From Candidatus Obscuribacterales bacterium (GTDB lineage: Bacteria; Cyanobacteriota; Vampirovibrionia; Obscuribacterales; Obscuribacteraceae): a DNA stretch of 58,409 nucleotides. Below are positions 46,208-55,180 of this stretch, piece by piece (position 1 is the stretch's first letter; the number at the start of each line of letters is the position of its first letter). A program made the translations under genes and the position numbers. The stretch is taken from contig JAKFVU010000079.1 in assembly GCA_021732025.1 (NCBI GenBank), positions 1-58,409 on the forward strand. Direction: 5' to 3'. The notes below the pieces were generated by a model, which saw only the letters and a program-made list of their open reading frames with translations, was not told where the DNA came from and made no database searches.

Positions 46208-46891
46208 ATGACAATTTTTTCTAGGCTAACTTCTGCAAGCTCAAAACTAAGCTATGCCATAGCCTGCGCCTCTATTTTCAATCTTTCTCAATTACCAGCC
46301 CCAGCTAGTGAACCGTTTAGCGGCGCTACTATTGGCAACCAGATTAAAGACAGCTGGGCCAGCCAGAGCCTTTCCAAAGACTCTAAGACGAAGTTGGCCA
46401 AAGCCACAGTTGAGGCCACCATCAGAGCCCCAAAAGAATATGTGTGGAAAGCTCTTACCGACTTTGGCCGCTATCCGCACATCTTTCCTAAGGTCAAGTC
46501 ATGCCAGGTTTTGAAGCGCGAAGGTCAGTTGGTTTACATCGAAAGCTACCTAAAGCCACAGTTGTTCGTCAATGAACAGTGCCAACACACAATTAACGAT
46601 CTGCAGAACAAACCGGACAGCCTACGCTGGAAAATGGTGGACGGCACTTTCAAAGCTGTTGAAGGTGAATGGCAGCTCAAGTCAGTCAATGCTGGTAAAC
46701 ACTGCCAGGTGAAATACACCCTTGAAGTCGATCCTGGCCCCGCCATTCCTCGACCGGTAGCCAATCTTGCACTGAAAATGACGCAAAAAGAAATCGTCAG
46801 CAATTTCAAACAAGTGGTAGAGAAAGACGTTAAAGCAGTCAACTCTGCCCACGGTGGCCCACCAATGGCAGTGCTGGAGCCCGAAGGCTAA
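46208..46891 (+). CDS. Secreted SRPBCC (START-like) protein
   Basis: 227 residues. The signal segment is LSYAIACASIFNLSQLPAPA. The domain (about 60-215) begins KATVEATIRAPKEYVWKALTDFGRYPHIFP, the typical opening of polyketide-cyclase/RatA-like SRPBCC folds, and ends with a long helix NLALKMTQKEIVSNFKQVVE. Such domains hold a hydrophobic ligand. Export makes a role in carrying or sensing lipids outside the inner membrane possible. It lies 41 bp after lnt on the same strand. Confidence 0.82.
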   Translation: MTIFSRLTSASSKLSYAIACASIFNLSQLPAPASEPFSGATIGNQIKDSWASQSLSKDSKTKLAKATVEATIRAPKEYVWKALTDFGRYPHIFPKVKSCQVLKREGQLVYIESYLKPQLFVNEQCQHTINDLQNKPDSLRWKMVDGTFKAVEGEWQLKSVNAGKHCQVKYTLEVDPGPAIPRPVANLALKMTQKEIVSNFKQVVEKDVKAVNSAHGGPPMAVLEPEG

Positions 46892-46921
46892 GGCTTTTCT
46901 GTAATTTAACTAACTGAAAAT

Positions 46922-47257
46922 CTATTTGCTGTATTTGGTCGCAGCGGTGACTTCGACTGTAACCATGGTTTTACCGCTCTGGTTATCTACGCTCTTAATC
47001 GTTCCCATGGCAACCTCGCCCCAGGAAGTCGAATGCGGTGTCATGCCTTCGCCTTGCTGCATCACCTTAACGTATTCATTCTTCTCGTTCTTGCGATTGA
47101 GCGAGCCTTCTACTTCAATTACGAGGCTAGTCAAGCCAGCGACAGTCTTTGGCTTGCCAGACAGACGGCCTTTAGCAATCTCTTCCCAGCGCTGATTAGT
47201 GGTATTTGTGCCAACGCCCCACTCAAGAATCTGAACAGGTTTGCTCAGTCTAATCAT
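46922..47257 (-). CDS. Small protein of unknown function
   Basis: 111 residues, not recognised. Mostly beta-prone with Gly/Thr/Val (LTSLVIEVEGSLNRKNEKN, GKTMVTVEVTAATKYS) and a central HSTSWGEVAMG. No signal peptide or membrane segment. The strand pattern could form one small beta-barrel or sandwich. It has its own 105-bp upstream gap and converges with the SRPBCC gene. The coding frame is clean, with an ordinary start at 47257. Confidence 0.65.
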   Translation of the reverse strand: MIRLSKPVQILEWGVGTNTTNQRWEEIAKGRLSGKPKTVAGLTSLVIEVEGSLNRKNEKNEYVKVMQQGEGMTPHSTSWGEVAMGTIKSVDNQSGKTMVTVEVTAATKYSK

Positions 47258-47362
47258 GACCTTTTCCTCTGACTTCCATCGACTCGTAAAGCTTGTACTG
47301 CAAAAACGTTATCACATTTGAGAGCTTGTCTCCCAAGTAAGCTTCTTAACTAGCTCAATTCT

Positions 47363-48289
47363 CTAGCGTTTCTTTAAACTTTCAACGATGTCAGGTAGGT
47401 AATCTTCCAAACATTTTCCTTCAAGACCAAAAAGCTCATGTGCCTCTTTAGAACTGCTTTGCGAATCGGTGATCAGAATTTGAGCCAATTCAAGGGTAAT
47501 TGTGTTCTTCGGCAAAATTTTGGTAGCCATTTCAAAAGCCTTGCCAGAAAGTTGACTAGGAATAGTCATGGTTGCACCAGAGAGGCCAAACTCAAAACGA
47601 ATGGTCTCAAGCATTTCAATGAGCGAATATTCTTTCGGTCCCGTAATCTCAAGCACTCGGCCCGTCGACTCTTTCATGTAGATGCAGTCAACAACACAGC
47701 GAGCAACTTCATCGACATGCACTGGCATGAGCATGTTTAGTCCGCTACCAACCACCGGCAAACAAGGCTTAAAAGTAACAAGCGGTTTGATCATTTCGAC
47801 ATAGGGAAAGCGCGAACCAAACATGTACGATGGTCGCAGAATAGTCCAATACAGCTTAGATTTGCGAACGATTTCATCGCCTGTAAATTTGCTGCACAAA
47901 TACTCACTGCTAGACTCTTCACGAGCACCCAAGCAACTGACCTGAACAAAACGTTGTATACCATTTTGCTCTGCTAGCGCTGTTATCTTCTCTACTAATT
48001 CGACATTGAGATACTCATAAGAACTTGCTCTAGAGCCATCACTGTTCAATCTAAAGCTGCCAGAAATATTGATAATGGCATCAACACCATCAACCGCCCT
48101 TTGAAGCACATCATCGTTTTCGAGTGAACCTACTACTACTTCGATACCGCGCTTGCGATACTGAGATAGATTTGAACCCTTCCAATCGCCAGCTCCTCGA
48201 GTGAGCAGACGAATAGGCAGTTGTCGAGCCATCATCAGCTCAACTACAGGCTCGCCGAGGAAACCAGTTCCGCCAATCAGCAGCAGCAA
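47363..48289 (-). CDS. Atypical SDR (NmrA/NDUFA9-like) NAD(P)-binding protein
   Basis: 308 residues. The Rossmann start is LLLIGGTGFLGEPVVELM, then RLLTRGAGDW, VVVGSLENDDVLQRAVDGVDAIINISG, FVQVSCLGAREESSSEYLCSKFTGDEIVR (Tyr/Lys replaced or shifted from the classic YxxxK) and TILRPSYMFG. This is the pattern of atypical SDR5-type proteins linked to complex I assembly or NADPH-dependent sensing. The start appears to be TTG 48289, with AAAGGAAT upstream. It follows the Gly-rich gene by 12 bp on the same strand. Confidence 0.85.
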   Translation of the reverse strand: MLLLIGGTGFLGEPVVELMMARQLPIRLLTRGAGDWKGSNLSQYRKRGIEVVVGSLENDDVLQRAVDGVDAIINISGSFRLNSDGSRASSYEYLNVELVEKITALAEQNGIQRFVQVSCLGAREESSSEYLCSKFTGDEIVRKSKLYWTILRPSYMFGSRFPYVEMIKPLVTFKPCLPVVGSGLNMLMPVHVDEVARCVVDCIYMKESTGRVLEITGPKEYSLIEMLETIRFEFGLSGATMTIPSQLSGKAFEMATKILPKNTITLELAQILITDSQSSSKEAHELFGLEGKCLEDYLPDIVESLKKR

Positions 48290-48301
48290 ATATTTATTCC
48301 T

Positions 48302-50203
48302 TTAAAACCGGACGCCAAAATTGCCGCCACCAAATCTAATACCACTACCACCCATGCCGTAGCCACCGCCCGGAAATCCGTAAGGGCTAAAACCATTATT
48401 GAAGGAGCTATAGCCACCCATGGGAACGCCAATGGGCATGCCTATTCCAGCAGGGTAACCCATACCAGCAGGCATACCCATGCCAGCGGGAATGCCACCA
48501 AGACCAGTGCCATAGCCACCATAGGCGCCAGCAGGGTAACCGGTAGAACGGCCCACAACCTGGCCAGTGGTCGGATTAATCAAATTGCCTGACATTGAAT
48601 CAACTAAGAAACCAGTACTGGGGTCACGCACCATGGCCCCTGCCCCAGGCATGCCATAGCCATTGGTGTAACCACCGTATGTGCCATAGGTGCCATAGCC
48701 ACCACCAAGCATATTGCCAATCGAATTGATAATCTTACCGAGGCCACCGCTGCCGCGGGTCTGGGTCTGGCTCTGCGTGGTCATACCTCCGCCCATAGAA
48801 CTGAGCGAATTCATAGCACTACCCATATCAAGGTCGTCATCAAAATCACTATCGCGTCGAGCACGATTGGCTCTAGCAGTTTTTGGTGGCGCTGCAGCAA
48901 CCGGAACTTTCTCCACTAGTTTTGCCACTCTTTCAGGCAAACTAAGTGAGGCAGCCGCATCTGCTTTGTTAGGAAACACAGTTTCTTCTAGACGACCAAC
49001 ACGCTCAATCAGCGGATCTGAGGCAAAGGTTTTTCCTAGCACTGCATTCTCGAGGGCTGTAACTTTGCTACTTAGACCGATAGCACCACCAGGAACAGCT
49101 GCAGTATCGCCAGAATCAGAAGCGAAGCGCTCACTTGCAGAAGATGATGAACCTCTGGAAGATCCCATAGAAGAATTCATAGAAGATCCAGATGCAGACC
49201 GCGGAGTAGAACCGGCCGAGGCCGTACGACGGGGAGCTACTGGTGGCAAATCATCATCTTCTTCATCGAGTGCACGACCGGCACTACGAGGCGAACCGAT
49301 AGATCCCATGCCGTATCCACCAGAAGCACTGTTTCCGCGTGAACTACTGGCACTAGAGCCACCCATGCCATAACCACCGGAGGCACTATTGCCACCAGAG
49401 CCGCTACCTAAAGAGCTTCCTCCCGTGCCGTAGCCACCGGATGCTGCTCTAGAAGCTTGTTTCGGAGCAGGGAAATTGATGTCATCGTCTTCATCGTCAA
49501 GCCAATCAGTACCAGGTGGTGCTTGCTTAGCTACATCAACTCGAGTCTTGTCTTTCAGAGCATCGACACGCTCACTTAAGTCAGTAAATTTGGAAGGCTG
49601 ACCAAAGACTTTGGTTTCGAGCCGGTTTAATCGAGCAGCTACTGGATCAGAGGCGTAATCGCGTTTAAAAATGCTTTGCTCAAGAGCTGTAACAGCAGGA
49701 TATTTGCTCTCTCCGCTGAGAACTTGAGCGCCAGGCTTGCGGCCTTGACCACTGCGCTCCTCGCTCAAATCTAAGTCGCTATCACCGTTGTTGACAGGCG
49801 TACTGGCTTTGTTACTAGAACTAGAAGACTCACTTTTCTCGCTTGAGTCTTCGGCAACAACCGCCCCAAGGTTAGGCACAGTGTCAGCCAGGTTTTTCAA
49901 GCGTTGCTCGCTGGCACCTGTTCGCGCTTCACCAAAAATCATTTTTTCTAGACGCTCAAGGCGGACAGCCTCTTCGTCTTTAGGATATGTATGTTTGAAA
50001 AACTTCACTTCTAGCTGGCCGAGGCGCACGTCAGAACCGACAGAGGCCCATACTTCGCTAGCCAAATTGAGACTAACTGGCAATGAAAGCGCAATAGCCA
50101 AAGACAAACCTGCCAATAGACGAGTAAGCCTAAGCCTCTCTAATCTAGGCGCAATGCTGAGCAAGCTGGTCTTAAGTTCGGCAGTTGAAGTAGTCACGTT
50201 CAT
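48302..50203 (-). CDS. Secreted protein with three LE-x-FG repeats and Gly-rich tail
   Basis: 633 residues with an N-terminal hydrophobic segment (LLAGLSLAIALSLPVSLNLA) acting as signal peptide. Three repeats of about 45 residues share a pattern of LE-x-x-(F/V)(F/L)...(S/K)D-x-x-x-x-R-(L/V)-x-RLE-x-x-(I/V)F, near residues 60, 170 and 385 (for example RLERLEKMIFGEARTG and RLNRLETKVFGQPSK). They are separated by Ser/Gly-rich and Asp-rich linkers, including repeated SASGGYGMGGS. The last 140 residues are Gly/Tyr/Met-rich and end GGGNFGVRF. Probably an envelope or surface protein; no enzyme domain seen. Confidence 0.8.
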   Translation of the reverse strand: MNVTTSTAELKTSLLSIAPRLERLRLTRLLAGLSLAIALSLPVSLNLASEVWASVGSDVRLGQLEVKFFKHTYPKDEEAVRLERLEKMIFGEARTGASEQRLKNLADTVPNLGAVVAEDSSEKSESSSSSNKASTPVNNGDSDLDLSEERSGQGRKPGAQVLSGESKYPAVTALEQSIFKRDYASDPVAARLNRLETKVFGQPSKFTDLSERVDALKDKTRVDVAKQAPPGTDWLDDEDDDINFPAPKQASRAASGGYGTGGSSLGSGSGGNSASGGYGMGGSSASSSRGNSASGGYGMGSIGSPRSAGRALDEEDDDLPPVAPRRTASAGSTPRSASGSSMNSSMGSSRGSSSSASERFASDSGDTAAVPGGAIGLSSKVTALENAVLGKTFASDPLIERVGRLEETVFPNKADAAASLSLPERVAKLVEKVPVAAAPPKTARANRARRDSDFDDDLDMGSAMNSLSSMGGGMTTQSQTQTRGSGGLGKIINSIGNMLGGGYGTYGTYGGYTNGYGMPGAGAMVRDPSTGFLVDSMSGNLINPTTGQVVGRSTGYPAGAYGGYGTGLGGIPAGMGMPAGMGYPAGIGMPIGVPMGGYSSFNNGFSPYGFPGGGYGMGGSGIRFGGGNFGVRF

Positions 50204-50332
50204 TGCTCTGGGTTCCGCACCTGTCTTAGTCTTTGTCGAAATATAATCGGAATAAAGCGTCTAATTAGGTTCAAGTAGTGCCATTTTACCATGCTTTCCA
50301 AGACCCAGCGCCGCTTTCACCCCTGCGCGCTT

Positions 50333-50437
50333 AGGCTCCCAAGGTCACCCCTCTGACATCAAGGAAGTCAACAGCGCCAAGGGATTAATTAGGACGACCA
50401 ATAGAGGGCCGATGTTCCTTGCCTGCGCTAGGAGCCT
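50333..50437. other. Possible structured RNA between Gly-rich gene and hutH
   Basis: Three nested complementary segments could form a rod: AGGCTCC (50333-50339) with GGAGCCT (50431-50437), CAAGG (50340-50344) with CCTTG (50417-50421), and CCCTCT (50349-50354) with AGAGGG (50403-50408). The pairing works on either strand. No T-run ends it and it does not match SRP RNA. The rest of the 50204-50565 gap shows no gene. Short helices like these can arise by chance. Confidence 0.3.
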
Positions 50438-50529
50438 CTTGAAATGGAAATGCGCACAAAGCTTAGAAGGCTGCCATTAGTAGCCAAAATTTGTCTGCTG
50501 ATAGAGTTTCTCGCGCATTCTTCGCTATC

Positions 50530-50552
50530 CTGTAACCTACAACTAGTTACAG
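50530..50552. promoter_or_regulatory. Inverted repeat upstream of hutH, candidate operator
   Basis: CTGTAAC (50530-50536) and GTTACAG (50546-50552) are exact inverted copies 9 bp apart, ending 13 bp before the hutH start. The spacing suits a dimeric repressor. It is not a standard NtcA (GTA-N8-TAC) or LexA site. Confidence 0.45.
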
Positions 50553-50565
50553 CCATAGAGGCCCC

Positions 50566-52215
50566 ATGCCAGCCAATCAAAAACCTTCAAATAGCGCCAG
50601 TGCAACCGATGAGAAATTGGCCCTCGACGGCTATAACCTCACTATTGAAGAAGTCGAAACCATCGCCAGACAGCAAGGTAAAGTAACCCTTTCAACCAAG
50701 GCAGTTGAACAGTTACAAAAGTCGCGAGAAATTGTTGAAGGTTACCTCCAACGAGGTGATGTGGTTTACGGAATAACCACTGGTTTCGGCAAATTTAAAG
50801 ATATCTATATTGCCCCTGAGCAAACAGAACAATTGCAACGCAATTTTCTCTTCTCGCATGCTTGCGGCATGGGTGAGCTTTTTGACAGCCAAACTGTTCG
50901 AGCAATCACACTTCTACGTGCCAATGCCTTAGCCAAGGGCTTTTCAGGCATACGCCCCGAAGTAGTCACTCTGCTCATCGAGCTACTAAACCACGAAATT
51001 CATCCCATTATTCCGCAGCAAGGATCAGTTGGTGCCAGCGGAGATTTAGCACCGCTTTCACACTTAGCTCTAGTTTTAATCGGCGAAGGCACCGCCGAAT
51101 ATAAAGGTTCTGTTCTAAGCGGCAAAGAGGCACTAGCAGCAGCCGGCCTTAAACCTGTTGTGCTTAAAGCCAAAGAGGGTCTGGCTCTGACCAATGGCAC
51201 TCAGGTAATGAGTGCACTTGGATGTCTGACCATTAGCGAAGCCGACCGCCTGGCAAAAATGGCTGACATCATCGGAGCCATGAGCCTAGAAGCACAGTTG
51301 GGATCGCAAAAGGCATTTCTGGCGCCGGTGCACGAAGTCAGACCTCATCCCGGACAAAAAGCCTCAGCCAGTAATTTACTGAAGTTATTGGCGCAGAGCG
51401 AACTTATGGAAAGTCATAAAGACTGCCCCATGGTACAAGACGCTTATTCGTTGCGCTGCATGCCGCAAGTGCACGGGGCATCGAGACAGGCATTCAAACA
51501 CGCTCGCGAAGTGCTAGCTATTGAAATCAACTCGGCTACAGATAATCCACTGGTCTTTCCTGACCAAGTTATATCGGGTGGCAACTTCCACGGACAGCCA
51601 CTAGCCCTGGTGCTAGACTATGTTGGCATTGCCTTAGCTGAACTGGCAAACATCTCTGAAAGGCGCACAGAGCGACTGGTAAATCCGGCGCTATCAAATG
51701 GCCTTCCTGCTTTTCTCACCCGCAATGGCGGTTTAAATTCTGGTTATATGATTGCTCAATACACAGCAGCAGCAATCGTTTCTGAAAACAAAGTACTAGC
51801 CCATCCAGCATCGGTTGACTCAATTCCCACCTCAGCCAACCAAGAAGATCACGTCTCAATGGGCACCATCTCTGCGCGCAAAGCCAGAACCATCATGCAC
51901 AATCTGCGACGAGTTCTAGCCATTGAATTGCTATGCGCAGCCCAAGGTCTCGATATGCGCTGCGGAGTAATCGATGCCGTACCTGATGTTGGTCACGTGG
52001 CAAAGGGCCCTGCCAAGTTCACCCCCGGATCAAACACTGAACATGGCTTGAAAGCGGGGCTCGGTGTTGAAGCCGCTTACCGCTATGTGCGCAGCATCAT
52101 TCCTTTTCTTGAAGAAGATCGAGAAATGCACATCGATATGGCCCGCGCAGAAGAGATTATTGCCTCTGGCGATCTGCTAACAGTAGTAGAAGAAGCCATT
52201 GGTAAGCTCGACTAA
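50566..52215 (+). CDS. hutH: Histidine ammonia-lyase (HAL/PAL family)
   Basis: Removes ammonia from histidine to give urocanate. 549 residues. The MIO cofactor forms from Ala-Ser-Gly at 157-159 in GSVGASGDLAPLSHLAL. Other family features are YGITTGFGKFKDIYI, FLFSHACGMGE, QDAYSLRCMPQVHGA, ATDNPLVFPD-x-x-x-SGGNFHGQPLAL, ERRTERLVNP and TSANQEDHVSMGT. The N-terminus is about 25 residues longer than usual. No other hut genes are in the window, so it could serve another aromatic amino acid; the His-type residues favour HAL. Confidence 0.93.
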   Translation: MPANQKPSNSASATDEKLALDGYNLTIEEVETIARQQGKVTLSTKAVEQLQKSREIVEGYLQRGDVVYGITTGFGKFKDIYIAPEQTEQLQRNFLFSHACGMGELFDSQTVRAITLLRANALAKGFSGIRPEVVTLLIELLNHEIHPIIPQQGSVGASGDLAPLSHLALVLIGEGTAEYKGSVLSGKEALAAAGLKPVVLKAKEGLALTNGTQVMSALGCLTISEADRLAKMADIIGAMSLEAQLGSQKAFLAPVHEVRPHPGQKASASNLLKLLAQSELMESHKDCPMVQDAYSLRCMPQVHGASRQAFKHAREVLAIEINSATDNPLVFPDQVISGGNFHGQPLALVLDYVGIALAELANISERRTERLVNPALSNGLPAFLTRNGGLNSGYMIAQYTAAAIVSENKVLAHPASVDSIPTSANQEDHVSMGTISARKARTIMHNLRRVLAIELLCAAQGLDMRCGVIDAVPDVGHVAKGPAKFTPGSNTEHGLKAGLGVEAAYRYVRSIIPFLEEDREMHIDMARAEEIIASGDLLTVVEEAIGKLD

Positions 52216-52250
52216 TTATCCAGCTTGTACTATCAGAAAAAAACAAGAAA

Positions 52251-54410
52251 TTAGTTAGCCATAAATTCACTAGCTATTCGCGTCAAATCGAAAGCAATGT
52301 CGGCAGCAATTAACTGATGAGAAGCCAATTCTGGCTGCTCGACTATTTTGCCGCGAGCTTCAGCATGAAGCAGCAAGAGATCATAAAGAGTTGGCTTGTT
52401 CAGATCAACTAAGGCACGAAGAGAAAGCTGAATGCCATAAAGATTGCCAGCCACATTGTTGTACCAACTAGGATTTCTGGTCAAAGCAATGTCGACCCAA
52501 ATTACCCGGCGTTCGACCAAATCGAAAATAGCTGGTATTGATACTTTTGTGTTGCAGGCAATGTCAAGCTTGTCCTGCACGGTCTTGGGCTCAAACACTT
52601 CACCTGACTGCGGCTGCTCGCGAGCCATCCAACCAGCGAAACATTCAGGTAAATCGCAAAAGGGCTGATCGGTATAACTAAGTAGCGACATCACCACATA
52701 GCGGCCATGATGCTTAAGCACCTTATCAATTGAAATATCAATAAACTCGCTGGCACCATTAGGAGCATCAACAATATCACCGCTATGACAGCCGCCAAAA
52801 TTTTTCAAATTGTAATAGGTCAAGGCATCGATAAAAGCAAAGCTTTCATCAAAAACGGCGGCAGAAAGATCAATGTCGGTGCGGTAGCGGCCGTTCTTCC
52901 ACCACGCAAAAAAGCGCAAGACATTGGTCTCTGGCAATGCCATACGACTGCCTCGCGAGGTAGTTCTCAGCGCCTTAGAAGCAGATCGCTGAGAAAAAGG
53001 AACCATATAATTTTTAAGCTCTAAATCGAGGTAACAATCACCGAGTGGTGGCAGTTGAGCGAAGCGCTCTAGCAGTGCCTTACGGCACAAACCGGCGGCC
53101 AGCTCACAGACGAGTGGAGGAATGGGCGGCAAACAATCAGCGATAGCTTGGGCCTTTGCCAGTTGTGCCTTAGGAAAGAAGACGCGCAAGGGCCGGCGCT
53201 GCGCTCTATTTTTAAAGTGGTGGCACAATTGCAAAAGTACTGGTGTAGACACCTTGCCTGCAACTTTGCCAAAGTCGAAAGCAACATCCTCTTGTCTGCT
53301 ACCAGCAATGCGAAGCATATGATCAAGCCGTCTAGCAAAATCACCCGGTCTAGTTTTCAGCAGGGCAAGTGCAGCTTCAACATCACTCAACGCTAAGGCC
53401 TTCTCTAGACGACTATTAAAAGTATTAGACGGCAGGCCGTTTCTCAAAACATCGAAGGCGCCCCAGGCCTGAGGAAATTCGTTTTTGAATTCACCCGGAT
53501 GCAATTTTTCGCCAAGGCGAATCCAACGGTTTTTCCACCTGAGCATATCTTCAATTAAATTAGGTTGGCACTCAAGCAAACCAAGTAAGAGCTTGCGCAC
53601 ACTGCGCTTCAATGTTTTAAACTTTACCGGCTTAGCGAGCGAAACGTCACCAGCACTCAAAGCCACTGCCAGCCTAAGAATATCCGTGCTAGTATCACAA
53701 TATTTGCGCGCTAGCGCGAAAGCATCAACTGCACCAGATTCAGTGCGCAAGAGCAATTGCCCTAAAACAAATGCCTTGTTTTCACGGTTAACTATTTGAG
53801 CTGGCAGAAAGGGCTCAACAGCACCATCGAAAAATTCAATGTAGTCTGCAATATCTTGTTGATCAACAACTGACAAAGAACTATTAGCAGTAAGCAATTG
53901 TTTGAATTTCACTTCGAAATCGTCGAAGGTAGAGAGGTCCAAAAGCTGCAAGCCAACAGCCTCAACAAGAGGTGCGCGTTGAGGTACAGGGATAAAACCA
54001 AAGAGCTTCTTCGTCTTTGCCGGCATGTACTTGCCAGCACTAAAGTAGTGCACCATAGCATTGAGATAAAGCTCAGCCTCACTCATCTCCATTACTTGTT
54101 TGGGAAAGTCAGGATACATTGGTGTCAGGGTCTGATGAGCACCTTTCTCTTTGGCTAAACATTGAAAAATCATGCTCTTCAATGCAGTGAGTTCGCTTAA
54201 ACTGAGATGTTTACAGGCTTCTATCAAAGCAGCTGACATGCAAAAGCCTAGCGGCTCTATCGACTTCACTACTGTGGCGACATAGTGGCTCGGCAGGATT
54301 TCGCTTGAAGAGTTGTGATTGAGCACCACTTTCTTAAAGCGTCGCACAAAAATTTTGTTGGCTAACTCAAGTTTTTGCTGCGAATATGTTTGCATGGCCT
54401 CGCAAAACAA
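52251..54410 (-). CDS. Large protein with C-terminal TerD-like domain
   Basis: About 719 residues (714 from ATG 54395). Residues 1-460 are helical and unrecognised, with Leu/Ala-rich helices suggesting a HEAT-like solenoid. The C-terminal part (about 490-700) resembles a TerD fold: RFFAWWKNGRYRTDIDLSAA, FIDALTYYNLKNFGGCHSGD, ASEFIDISIDKVLKHHGRYV, FAGWMAREQPQSGEVFEPKT and RVIWVDIALTRNPS. In TerD the acidic D-I-D-L region binds calcium. The family assignment is by remembered pattern. No other ter genes are present. A copy of the 69-bp element lies directly upstream (54427-54495). Confidence 0.65.
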   Translation of the reverse strand: MFCEAMQTYSQQKLELANKIFVRRFKKVVLNHNSSSEILPSHYVATVVKSIEPLGFCMSAALIEACKHLSLSELTALKSMIFQCLAKEKGAHQTLTPMYPDFPKQVMEMSEAELYLNAMVHYFSAGKYMPAKTKKLFGFIPVPQRAPLVEAVGLQLLDLSTFDDFEVKFKQLLTANSSLSVVDQQDIADYIEFFDGAVEPFLPAQIVNRENKAFVLGQLLLRTESGAVDAFALARKYCDTSTDILRLAVALSAGDVSLAKPVKFKTLKRSVRKLLLGLLECQPNLIEDMLRWKNRWIRLGEKLHPGEFKNEFPQAWGAFDVLRNGLPSNTFNSRLEKALALSDVEAALALLKTRPGDFARRLDHMLRIAGSRQEDVAFDFGKVAGKVSTPVLLQLCHHFKNRAQRRPLRVFFPKAQLAKAQAIADCLPPIPPLVCELAAGLCRKALLERFAQLPPLGDCYLDLELKNYMVPFSQRSASKALRTTSRGSRMALPETNVLRFFAWWKNGRYRTDIDLSAAVFDESFAFIDALTYYNLKNFGGCHSGDIVDAPNGASEFIDISIDKVLKHHGRYVVMSLLSYTDQPFCDLPECFAGWMAREQPQSGEVFEPKTVQDKLDIACNTKVSIPAIFDLVERRVIWVDIALTRNPSWYNNVAGNLYGIQLSLRALVDLNKPTLYDLLLLHAEARGKIVEQPELASHQLIAADIAFDLTRIASEFMAN

Positions 54411-54426
54411 CCATTAGATTGGCAAT

Positions 54427-54495
54427 AAAAGGTGTCGCGGAAAGCGAAGACTCTAAATTGGCAATTTGAGAAGGAAGAACCTTCATAGCCGCGAC
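54427..54495 (-). repeat. 69-bp element, copy 1 (upstream of TerD-like gene)
   Basis: Nearly identical to 55181-55249 (one difference, at 54462/55216). On the minus strand the core runs from GTCGCGG to CCGCGAC (54495-54434), which pair as a closing stem. Inside are hairpins GAAGG-TTCTT-CCTTC and CTCAAATT-GCC-AATTTAGAG. The single change falls in the second loop. It is followed by ACCTTTT. The element ends about 32 bp before the TerD-like start. Confidence 0.85.
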
Positions 54496-54553
54496 ATTTA
54501 GTTGTATGCCCGCTGTTCTATACACCCAAACGAGAGGCAATCAAGCCACCAAT

Positions 54554-55153
54554 CTATTTAGGCAGACTGACCTTGCCGGAGCCAGAGCAGATGGGGCAAG
54601 GGCCTTTATTAACTGGCCGACCATTGACGTACTCAATTAACTCACCCATATGATCATTGCTCCAATACTCTGAGCCGCCTTTACCAGCTTGGTCTAAATA
54701 GGGGAAAACCATCCAAACAAGGCGATCGGGCTTGCCAGGCACTGCCATTTTGCGCCAACCCGGCGTTGACGGCTTCAGACAGTTACCTGGGCAAATGCCT
54801 CGCATATAACTATCCAAAGTAGCGGCAAGCCTCTGGGCGCGATTCTTGATTGATATCCGCTTGCCGGCTTCACTGACCTTCATGTATTGGTCGAGGGCCT
54901 TTTGATATTGATGCATTTCATAGTAGCAGTAACCCAAGAGAATGCCCGCTTCTCCGTCATCCGCTTGCGAGCTAGCAGCAACAGTTAGGCTAGCAGCGGC
55001 TGCCTGATACTTCTTCTCCTGAAAGAGTTTGACACCTTTTCGATAGTTGTTATTGGTGTCATCCTTCGCGGGCTGAGCAAAAGCGGAGAGAGTAACAACG
55101 AAGGACAAGAATGAGAAGAGTGACAGTGCAATTGATCTAAAAAAGAATTTCAA
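54554..55153 (-). CDS. Secreted TPR protein with C-terminal CxxC motif
   Basis: About 199 residues from TTG 55153, which gives a good signal peptide (RSIALSLFSFLSFVVTLSAF then AQPA). The longer frame opens at ATG 55240 inside the 69-bp element and adds 29 residues that also exist as repeat sequence, so I consider it less likely. Two TPR-like units (residues about 35-100: YRKGVKLFQEKKYQAAAASL, YYEMHQYQKALDQYM) are followed by a Trp/Gly-rich region and a terminal PCPICSGSGKV, like one half of a DnaJ zinc module. Another Cys pair (GICPGNCLK) could complete metal binding. Confidence 0.75.
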   Translation of the reverse strand: MKFFFRSIALSLFSFLSFVVTLSAFAQPAKDDTNNNYRKGVKLFQEKKYQAAAASLTVAASSQADDGEAGILLGYCYYEMHQYQKALDQYMKVSEAGKRISIKNRAQRLAATLDSYMRGICPGNCLKPSTPGWRKMAVPGKPDRLVWMVFPYLDQAGKGGSEYWSNDHMGELIEYVNGRPVNKGPCPICSGSGKVSLPK

Positions 55154-55180
55154 GATATTGCCAGTGAAAATTAGGCTAAA

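Noticed and set aside
50341..50400. SRP (4.5S) RNA
   Set aside because: AAGGAAGTCAACAGCG resembles the SRP tip only loosely; the GGAA loop is not closed by a proper helix and the AGCAG side does not fit.
50444..50686. 80-codon frame upstream of and overlapping hutH
   Set aside because: It overlaps the hutH start in another frame, with irregular composition; hutH motifs are unambiguous.
52251..54410. Tellurite-resistance operon
   Set aside because: Only a TerD-like C-terminus is seen; no terA/B/C/E/F genes surround it.
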